From: Endomicrobium sp.
Lineage (GTDB): Bacteria > Elusimicrobiota > Endomicrobiia > Endomicrobiales > Endomicrobiaceae
Direction: 5' to 3'
NCBI GenBank assembly: GCA_031262135.1
Contig: JAISIG010000033.1
Span: 1-16,150 of the forward strand
Length of the DNA: 16,150 nucleotides
A program made the position numbers and the translations under genes. A model generated the notes under the pieces. That model was not told where the DNA came from. It worked only from the letters and a program-made list of their open reading frames with translations, and made no database searches. Position 1 is the stretch's first letter. Every line of letters starts with the position of its first letter. Shown here piece by piece: positions 8,878 through 15,476 of the stretch.

Positions 8878-9988
8878 ATGCATGTAAAAAGAATGCTTAG
8901 TTTATATAAAGATAGAATAAATATGATAAGAAGGTATCTTTAATATAAAGTTAAAGGAACAAAAGATACAACGCTTAGAAGCTAATATATTAAAGCCTCA
9001 TTTTTGGGATGACTCAATACATGCTATGGAAACTATTAATGTGTTGAATAATTTGAAAGATTTATGTTGCTCATTCAATAAGCTTTATACTCAAGTTGAT
9101 TATTTAATAGAATTAAAGCAAATTGCAAAATTAGAAGAAGATGAATCTCTCTTACAATCTATTAATATTGAAACAAAAAAATTAGAAAAAGAATTGTTAA
9201 TTTTTGAAGTTAAAGCTAATTTAAAGGATATGAAGCATTATAATAATGCTATTGTATCTATACACGCAGGAGCTGGTGGTACAGAAGCTTGCGATTGGGT
9301 GCAAATCTTAGTTAGAATGTATTCAAGATGGGCAGAAAACAAAAAATTTAAATTTAACATTGTAAACACATTGTATGGAGATGAAACAGGCATAAAAAGT
9401 GTAACTATAATTGTCCAAGGAGAATATGCTTATAACCTATTACAGTCTGAAATAGGAGTACATAGACTTGTAAGGATTTCACCTTTCGATTCAAACAAAA
9501 GACGACATACTTCCTTTTGTTCAGTAGATGTAATTCCAGAATTGGAAAAAGATATTGATATACTGATTAAAGGTAAAGATATCAGGATTGATACATATAG
9601 ATCATCAGGAGCAGGCGGACAACATGTCAATACAACTGACTCTGCTGTTAGAATAACACATTTAGCAACAGGGATAGTAGTCCAATCTCAAAATGAAAGA
9701 TCTCAAAATCAAAACAAGACAATAGCAATGAAACTATTGAGAGCTAAATTGTATCAATTTGAACATAATAAAAAACTATCTTATTGTGAACAACATTATC
9801 ATACACAAGATTCTATCCAATGGGGAAATCAAATAAGATCTTATGTTTTTATGCCATATAAATTAGTTAAAGATCACAGAACAGGATATGAAATGACACA
9901 GATTGATTTGGTAATTGATGGTAACATTGATGAATTTATTAATACTTATTTAATTTGGAAATTAAAAGAACACAATTCTCTTGCTTAG
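8878..9988 (+). CDS. prfB: Peptide chain release factor 2, programmed +1 frameshift
   Basis: RF2 ends translation at UGA and UAA. The gene is split: a short frame (8878-8943) ends MIRRYL then TAA, and skipping T8941 joins it to the main frame 8942-9988. The junction RRYL-NIKLKEQKIQRLEA aligns with E. coli RGYL-DYDAKKERLEE, proving that the upstream piece belongs here. The joined protein is 369 aa (E. coli RF2 has 365). It holds the RF2 stop-reading tripeptide SPF (residues 201-203) and the peptidyl-hydrolysis GGQ (246-248, SSGAGGQHVNTTDSAVRITH). The start is uncertain. ATG 8878 gives a family-like head length but abuts the AAAGG at 8873-8877, while ATG 8893 lies 15 bases after it. The Met at 9026 is internal. 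Its own stop is TAG, read by RF1. Five of fourteen genes here end in TGA, so RF2 is needed. lnt-prfB adjacency occurs in other bacteria. Confidence 0.95.
8929..8944 (+). promoter_or_regulatory. prfB +1 frameshift site with UAA stop
   Basis: The site reads AGA AGG TAT CTT TAA T. AGAAGG (8929-8934) is the internal Shine-Dalgarno-like element, three bases (TAT) before the slippery CTT (8938-8940), the same geometry as the E. coli AGG GGG TAT CTT TGA. Peptidyl-tRNA-Leu on CUU slips to UUU, and decoding resumes at AAT 8942. In the known mechanism low RF2 slows termination and favours the shift, making an autoregulatory loop. The stop here is TAA rather than TGA. Confidence 0.9.
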
Positions 9989-10014
9989 TATATAATATGA
10001 TATATCCTGATGTG

Positions 10015-10032
10015 ATGGAGGTGATGATTTGA
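10015..10032 (+). promoter_or_regulatory. Strong ribosome site and mini-ORF before psd
   Basis: GGAGGTGAT (10017-10025) is a near-perfect anti-Shine-Dalgarno match and lies 7 bases (counted from GGAGG) before the TTG start at 10029. The same bases spell a five-codon ORF, ATG GAG GTG ATG ATT TGA, whose stop overlaps the TTG. This fixes the psd start, since no in-frame ATG lies near. Confidence 0.55.
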
Positions 10033-10652
10033 AAATTGTTAAAGAAGGACATCCGTTTATTATATCATTATCAATTGTTTGTTTATTTTGTTTTATACTA
10101 TCAAGGTATACTATTATTTTTTTTCTTTTAGGAGTTTTATTATTTATTTTAACTTGTTTTTTTCTTTATTTTTTTAGAGATCCAAAAATAAAAATAACCT
10201 ATGGTGACCCTTACATAATTGCACCATGCAATGGAACTGTTATTGAAGTAGATCGAAATGAAACAGGAAAATTTATTAGAGTTTTTTTGTCTATTTTTGA
10301 TATTCACTTGCAACGTTCTCCTATTTCTGGTATAGTAACAAACATCGAGTATAGGCCTGGAAATTTTTTACATGCAATGAACGGAAAGGCTCATTTGCAA
10401 AATGAGCAAAACATAATAACAGTAGAAAATGCAAGTGGCAGATATATTATTAAACAAATTGCTGGGATGATAGCGAGACGTTGTATCACCTGGGTAAAAC
10501 AAGGAGATTATCTCAATCAAGGAGATAAACTAGGAGTCATCAAATTTGGATCACAGGTAGATTTATATATGCCAAATCATGTTGATGTCATAGTAAGAAA
10601 AGGGAATAAAGTTATATCCGGAGTTACAATAGTAGCAATTAAAAATGTATAG
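10029..10652 (+). CDS. psd: Phosphatidylserine decarboxylase, short form
   Basis: Converts phosphatidylserine to phosphatidylethanolamine at the membrane, using a pyruvoyl group made by self-cleavage. At 207 aa it belongs to the short Psd class (about 210-220 aa) rather than the ~320 aa E. coli form. The N-terminus MKIVKEGHPF is typical of this class and supports the TTG start. Two hydrophobic stretches follow (residues about 10-24 and 28-48). Conserved elements are FDIHLQRSPISG (90-101), FLHAMNGKAHLQNEQN (113-128) and the processing site LGVIKFGS, where cleavage between Gly174 and Ser175 would yield the pyruvoyl alpha chain. pssA, which makes its substrate, begins 11 bases downstream, so the pair forms a complete PE branch. 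The stop is TAG. Confidence 0.94.
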   Translation: MKIVKEGHPFIISLSIVCLFCFILSRYTIIFFLLGVLLFILTCFFLYFFRDPKIKITYGDPYIIAPCNGTVIEVDRNETGKFIRVFLSIFDIHLQRSPISGIVTNIEYRPGNFLHAMNGKAHLQNEQNIITVENASGRYIIKQIAGMIARRCITWVKQGDYLNQGDKLGVIKFGSQVDLYMPNHVDVIVRKGNKVISGVTIVAIKNV

Positions 10653-10663
10653 TAAATTAATTT

Positions 10664-11443
10664 ATGGAGAATAAATTTAAAAAAGTTATTTATATTGTTC
10701 CTATTATTTTGACATGTGGAAATATAATTTGTGGATATTTATCGATAGTATCTTCCATAGGTGGAAATTTCCATCAAGCATCATGGTTGATCATACTATC
10801 ACTTCTTTTTGATATGGCAGATGGTAGAATTGCTAGAATGACAAAGACTACTAGTGATTTTGGCATCTATCTAGATTCTTTAGGAGACTCAATTTCGTTT
10901 GGTGTAGCTCCAGCAATAATGATTTATCAAATAGCCTTGAAACCTATGAGAATACTTGGTTTAGCTCTATCAGCTATTTTTGTTTTGTGTAGTCTTTTAA
11001 GACTTGCTAAATTTAATATACAAGCAAAAAACATTGTATTAAACAACATGTTTGCAGGGTTGCCAACACCAGCAGCAGCAGGTGTGTTGATTTCTTTTGC
11101 ATTAAGGTATAAATTTAATAATTTAACTTTTAAAACTATTCCATTATGTATGCATAACATATCTATATTTTTTAAAATTATGCCTACGATTGTGTTGATA
11201 TTGTCTTTGCTTATGATATCTAATATACCTTATATGTCTTTAAAAGGGATTAAGTTATCCAACCCAAAGATATTTAGATTGTTAATTTTGTTAATTGTTA
11301 TTGTATTGGCAATGTTTGCTTTTTTACACAATATTATTTTTATATTTTTCGTTTTATATGCTATTTCTGGAATAGTGAATTACATTATAAGGTATTGTAA
11401 ACTTTTTATAAGCAGAAACAAACATGAGAACAATAACTATTAA
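10664..11443 (+). CDS. pssA: CDP-diacylglycerol-serine O-phosphatidyltransferase
   Basis: Makes phosphatidylserine from CDP-diacylglycerol and serine; the product is decarboxylated by the upstream psd. The 259 aa integral membrane protein carries the full CDP-alcohol phosphotransferase motif, D50-x2-D53-G54-x2-A57-R58-x8-G67-x3-D71-x3-D75. It is preceded by hydrophobic segments around residues 8-30 and 41-50. Further segments follow near 85-105, 130-147, 170-188, 205-222 and 224-241. The LPTPAAAG block after the catalytic region is typical of the type II (Bacillus-like) PssA found in many bacteria, not the phospholipase-D-type E. coli enzyme. The start lies 11 bases after psd with no obvious ribosome site, suggesting coupling. 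The C-terminus ends in a short basic/polar tail. Confidence 0.94.
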   Translation: MENKFKKVIYIVPIILTCGNIICGYLSIVSSIGGNFHQASWLIILSLLFDMADGRIARMTKTTSDFGIYLDSLGDSISFGVAPAIMIYQIALKPMRILGLALSAIFVLCSLLRLAKFNIQAKNIVLNNMFAGLPTPAAAGVLISFALRYKFNNLTFKTIPLCMHNISIFFKIMPTIVLILSLLMISNIPYMSLKGIKLSNPKIFRLLILLIVIVLAMFAFLHNIIFIFFVLYAISGIVNYIIRYCKLFISRNKHENNNY

Positions 11444-11451
11444 ATTCTAAT

Positions 11452-11456
11452 GGAGG
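11452..11456 (+). promoter_or_regulatory. Ribosome binding site upstream of pckG
   Basis: GGAGG, overlapping an in-frame ATG at 11450 that it cannot serve. The next in-frame ATG (11471) is 14 bases downstream, longer than ideal. The start is therefore probably 11471, but the spacing leaves doubt. Confidence 0.5.
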
Positions 11457-11470
11457 TTATAAATTATATT

Positions 11471-13240
11471 ATGAATGCTAAAATGCAAATATTTATAAAA
11501 GATATGGAAGAACTTCTGCTTCCTAAAAAAACATATGTTATGGATGGTACGCAGAATGAGGCATATAATTTAGTAGAGCTTGCTATGAAATCTAAATTTG
11601 ACGGGAGGTTTATTTTACATGAGTTAAATCAAACTAAATTCCCAAATTCATATTATCATAGATCAAATCCTAATGATGTAGCAAGAACTGAACATTTAAC
11701 ATTTGTTTGTACAAAATCAAAAAACTTTGCTGGACTAAATAATAATTGGATGCATCCAAATCTTGCTAGAGAGAAAATGATAAATTTATTTAAAGGAGCT
11801 ATGCAAGGTAGAACAATGTATGTTATACCATTTGTTATGGGAAATCCAGATTCTCCATATTCTAAAAATGGTGTACAAGTAACTGATTCTTTATATGTTG
11901 CATTAAGTATGCGTATTATGACTAGAGTTGGAAATGTTGCTATACAACATATTGAAAGCTCTAATGATTTTTTTAGAGGTATTCATTCAGTAGGAGATGT
12001 TAATCCTAATAGGAGATTTATTATGCATTTCCCTGAATCCAATATGGTTATGAGTTTTGGATCAGGATATGGAGGAAATGCTTTACTTGGTAAGAAGTGT
12101 TTTTCTTTGAGAATTGGATCTTATATGGGATTGAAACAAAATTGGCTTGCTGAACATATGATCATTATAGGTGTACAATGCCCGAATGGAAATATATTAT
12201 ATTTCCTTGGAGCTTTTCCTTCAGCTTGTGGAAAGACAAATTTAGCTCTACTTGAGCCTATTTTTAAAGACTATAAAATTTGGACATTAGGAGATGATAT
12301 TGCTTGGATTCATATAGGGTCTAATGGTAAACTCTACGCTATTAATCCTGAAGCTGGATTTTTTGGAGTAGCACCAGGTACATCTATTAAAACAAATCCT
12401 ACTATGATGAAGACATTAACTAATAATAAATTTTTCCCTACTTTATTTACAAATACTGCTATTAATAACATTGATAACACTCCATGGTGGGAGGGAATGT
12501 CAAATATTATTCCGCAGAATATTACTGATTGGAATGGGAATAATGTAAATAGCAATATAGTAAGCCCACTAGCTCATCCAAATTCAAGATTTACTGTTTC
12601 AATGTATAATTGTCCTACTTTATCTAAAGAATATAATAATCCTCACGGGGTTCCAATTTCTGGTATTATATTTGGAGGGAGACGTAGTGATACACTTCCG
12701 CTTGTTTATGAAGCTAATGGGTGGAGTAATGGTGTTTTTTTAGCTTCTATTTTAGGTTCAGAAACAACAGCAGCAGCAAGTGGCAAAATAGGATGTGTTC
12801 GTAGAGATCCTATGGCAATGTTACCATTCTGTGGATATAATATGGGAGATTATTTCAAACATTGGTTAAATATTGGTAAACAATTACAAGATCCTCCTAA
12901 AATATTTATGGTAAATTGGTTTCGTAAAGATCAACAAGGGAATTTTATGTGGCCAGGATATAGAGAAAATTTTAGAATTTTAAAGTGGATGATAGATAGA
13001 ATACATGGAAATGTTAGCGCAAAAGAAACTGCAATAGGTTTATTACCAATACAAAATACTATAGATACAAATGATTTACAAATTGATCCAGAAGTTTTAA
13101 GTAAATTATTATTAATTAATAAAGATGAATGGCGCAAGGAACTTATGATGATAGAAGAATTTTATAAACCATTTGGTAATACTATTCCTAATGAATTATT
13201 AACCCACTTGAATCTTTTGAAACGTAAGTTAGAAAAATAA
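11471..13240 (+). CDS. pckG: Phosphoenolpyruvate carboxykinase (GTP)
   Basis: Interconverts oxaloacetate + GTP and phosphoenolpyruvate + CO2 + GDP, at the link between the TCA cycle and gluconeogenesis. From ATG 11471 it is 589 aa, normal for the GTP class (about 600) and longer than ATP-dependent enzymes (about 530). Class-specific motifs are GSGYGGNALLGKKCF, the P-loop GAFPSACGKTN with the active-site Cys253, LGDDIAWI, GFFGVAPGTS, NWFRKD and ENFRILKWMIDR. The ATG at 11450 would add seven residues but overlaps the GGAGG. No other central-metabolism gene lies in the window. Its place between lipid synthesis and aspS looks like fortuitous operon packing. Direction of flux cannot be told from sequence. 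It may supply PEP from organic or amino acids, or work anaplerotically. Confidence 0.96.
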   Translation: MNAKMQIFIKDMEELLLPKKTYVMDGTQNEAYNLVELAMKSKFDGRFILHELNQTKFPNSYYHRSNPNDVARTEHLTFVCTKSKNFAGLNNNWMHPNLAREKMINLFKGAMQGRTMYVIPFVMGNPDSPYSKNGVQVTDSLYVALSMRIMTRVGNVAIQHIESSNDFFRGIHSVGDVNPNRRFIMHFPESNMVMSFGSGYGGNALLGKKCFSLRIGSYMGLKQNWLAEHMIIIGVQCPNGNILYFLGAFPSACGKTNLALLEPIFKDYKIWTLGDDIAWIHIGSNGKLYAINPEAGFFGVAPGTSIKTNPTMMKTLTNNKFFPTLFTNTAINNIDNTPWWEGMSNIIPQNITDWNGNNVNSNIVSPLAHPNSRFTVSMYNCPTLSKEYNNPHGVPISGIIFGGRRSDTLPLVYEANGWSNGVFLASILGSETTAAASGKIGCVRRDPMAMLPFCGYNMGDYFKHWLNIGKQLQDPPKIFMVNWFRKDQQGNFMWPGYRENFRILKWMIDRIHGNVSAKETAIGLLPIQNTIDTNDLQIDPEVLSKLLLINKDEWRKELMMIEEFYKPFGNTIPNELLTHLNLLKRKLEK

Positions 13241-13262
13241 GATAAAATACAAGGTAATAATA

Positions 13263-15029
13263 ATGAAACAACGTAGTGATTACTGTGGCAATTTGAGAGA
13301 AAATAGTATAGGAAAAGAAATTACATTATATGGATGGGTTAATTCATATAGGAATCATGGTTCGCTAATCTTTGTAGATATCAGAGATAGGGAAGGAATC
13401 CTGCAGCTGGTTTTTGATCCCAATAATAGAAAATCATTTCAAATAGCAACTCAACTACGTAATGAATATGTGATTAGTGTAACTGGGGTAATACAACGTA
13501 GACCAAAAGGAACTTGTAATAATGGTATAGGAACAGGAACAATTGAATTATTAGTAGACCATATATATATATTAAATACTTCAGAGAATCTTCCATTTCC
13601 TATTGCAACTCAAAAGAATTGTTCTGAAGAATTAAGATTAAAATATAGATATTTAGATTTAAGACGACCTCAATTACAACATAATTTAATAACACGTAGC
13701 AAGATCTCAAAAATAATAAGAGATTTTTTACATACAGAACAATTTATAGAAATTGAAACTCCAAGTTTAACTAAGTCTACTCCAGAAGGAGCAAGAGATT
13801 TTTTAGTTCCTTCTAGAATATATCATGGTAAATTTTTTGCATTACCTCAATCTCCTCAAATATTTAAACAAATTTTAATGATTTCTGGATTTGATAAATA
13901 TTATCAGATAGTAAAATGTTTTAGAGATGAAGATTTACGTTCTGATAGACAAATAGAATTTACACAAATAGATATTGAAATGTCGTATATTAATGAAAGC
14001 ATTATTATGAATCTTATTGAAAGAATGATTTCTAAAATATTTAAACTGATTCTAAATATTGATTTGGAAATTCCATTTAAATGTATGACTTATGAGGATG
14101 CAATTTTGAAATATGGGTCAGAGAATCCAGATATAAGGTTTAATATGGAAATCAAGAACTTATCTCATGAGTTCAAGGATAGTAGAATATTCTCTACTAT
14201 AATATCACAAGGTGGGACAGTACAAGGATTATGTATTCCTAACGGAGCAATATTATCTAAGTCTACACTAAAGAATATTATTGAATTTGTTAAAATGTTA
14301 GGTGCTAAAGGACTTTCATGGGTGAAGAGTAGTTCTAAAGGCATTGAATCTAATCTTGAAAAGATTTTTTCAAAAAACGAACTAAGTAATATTTTATTAA
14401 CATGTAATGTAAAACAAGGAGATTTATTAGTATTTATTGCTGATGGAAATAAAAATACAGTAATTAATTGTTTAGGTCAGCTTAGATTAAAAATAGGCAA
14501 TAAACTTGGTATGGGTAATGATAAAAAATTTAGTTTTCTTTGGGTTGTAGATTTCCCTCTTATTACATTTAATACAGATCAAAATAAATTTGAATCTTTT
14601 CATCATCCGTTTACTGCTCCTAAAAATGATTTAGATTTATTTTCTTTAAAAAATCAACGTAATATAGGTTTCATTAAATCAAAATCATATGATATAATTC
14701 TCAATGGAATAGAAATAGGTGGTGGATCTATAAGAATAAATAAGAATGATGTACAGAGAAAAATTTTCGATTTGTTACGGATTTCATATAAAGATTATAA
14801 AAATAAATTTGGTTTTTTATTGGATGCTTTATCATATGGAGCTCCTCCTCATGGAGGTATAGCATTAGGTTTTGACAGATTATGTGCCTTAATACTTGGA
14901 ACAAAATCTATACGAGAGGTTATAGCTTTTCCAAAAACACAAAATGCTATTGATTTAATGGTAAATGCCCCAAATGATGTTAATGATGAGCAACTGTTAA
15001 CTTTAGGAATAAATAGGATAATGAAATGA
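13263..15029 (+). CDS. aspS: Aspartyl-tRNA synthetase (bacterial type)
   Basis: Class II synthetase charging tRNA-Asp with aspartate. The 588 aa length and layout are those of the bacterial type. An N-terminal OB-fold anticodon-binding domain (residues about 1-105: LYGWVNSYRNHGSLIFVDIRD) is followed by the catalytic core with motif 2 at 220-234 (FRDEDLRSDRQIEFTQ). A bacterial GAD insertion domain lies around 280-415, and motif 3 (GIALGFDRL) is near the C-terminus. His32 in the anticodon domain matches the position that is His in the non-discriminating Pseudomonas aeruginosa enzyme and Leu in discriminating E. coli AspRS. It might therefore also charge tRNA-Asn, which would need GatCAB to finish Asn-tRNA; that is inference. 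AAGGT at 13251-13255 lies 7 bases before the ATG. Confidence 0.96.
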   Translation: MKQRSDYCGNLRENSIGKEITLYGWVNSYRNHGSLIFVDIRDREGILQLVFDPNNRKSFQIATQLRNEYVISVTGVIQRRPKGTCNNGIGTGTIELLVDHIYILNTSENLPFPIATQKNCSEELRLKYRYLDLRRPQLQHNLITRSKISKIIRDFLHTEQFIEIETPSLTKSTPEGARDFLVPSRIYHGKFFALPQSPQIFKQILMISGFDKYYQIVKCFRDEDLRSDRQIEFTQIDIEMSYINESIIMNLIERMISKIFKLILNIDLEIPFKCMTYEDAILKYGSENPDIRFNMEIKNLSHEFKDSRIFSTIISQGGTVQGLCIPNGAILSKSTLKNIIEFVKMLGAKGLSWVKSSSKGIESNLEKIFSKNELSNILLTCNVKQGDLLVFIADGNKNTVINCLGQLRLKIGNKLGMGNDKKFSFLWVVDFPLITFNTDQNKFESFHHPFTAPKNDLDLFSLKNQRNIGFIKSKSYDIILNGIEIGGGSIRINKNDVQRKIFDLLRISYKDYKNKFGFLLDALSYGAPPHGGIALGFDRLCALILGTKSIREVIAFPKTQNAIDLMVNAPNDVNDEQLLTLGINRIMK

Positions 15030-15053
15030 AGTGTGCTTGGAATTTGTTATATT

Positions 15054-15476
15054 ATGAATAATATTAATATAAATTTTATCAATTTTCCACAAAAATATAT
15101 TGCAACATTAAAAACAGTAATAAGTATAACATTAATAGAAGAAAAAATAGATATATGTACTTTAAACTGTATAATAATTTCTGACAAGAATATGATACGT
15201 TTAAATGAACAGTACAAACAGAAGAAAGCTATAACAGATATTATATCTTTCCTATTAATTCCTAAATTATTTATAGGGGAAATTTATATTGCTAAAAAGT
15301 ATTCACAGGAACAAGCACGTACATATAACAATACATGGAAAGCTGAGCTGGCTTATTTGATCATTCATGGGATTCTACATTTATGTGGATACACAGATTA
15401 TACTAAGACAGAAAAACATAAGATGATTGTTAAACAGGATTTATTATTTAATCTCATTGAAAGAAAATTTTTCTAA
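15054..15476 (+). CDS. ybeY: Endoribonuclease / rRNA maturation factor YbeY
   Basis: YbeY is a single-strand endoribonuclease used in 16S rRNA 3' processing and ribosome quality control. The 140 aa length and order of motifs fit: LNEQYKQKKAITDIISF (where the family usually has YRxKDxPTDVLSF), IGEIYIAKKYSQEQA, then the metal site IIHGILHLCGYTDYT. The first two metal-binding His are present, but the third of the usual HGxLHLxGYDH is Asp. The RNA-contacting Arg59 of E. coli aligns with Lys. As I recall, Bacteroidota YbeY proteins also have Asp at this point, so the Asp need not inactivate it. A GTG at 15033 would add seven residues, but neither start has a strong ribosome site. Its 3' end overlaps the convergent mnmA by 4 bases. 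Confidence 0.88.
   Translation: MNNININFINFPQKYIATLKTVISITLIEEKIDICTLNCIIISDKNMIRLNEQYKQKKAITDIISFLLIPKLFIGEIYIAKKYSQEQARTYNNTWKAELAYLIIHGILHLCGYTDYTKTEKHKMIVKQDLLFNLIERKFF

Noticed and set aside
9026-9028. ATG at 9026 as the prfB start giving a 320 aa protein
   Set aside because: The 28 codons before it in the same frame, and the short frame before the TAA, both align with RF2. The frameshifted form has the family length.
9991-9996. TATAAT in the prfB-psd spacer as a psd promoter
   Set aside because: No acceptable -35 element lies 16-18 bases upstream, and a TATAAT alone is uninformative in this AT-rich DNA.
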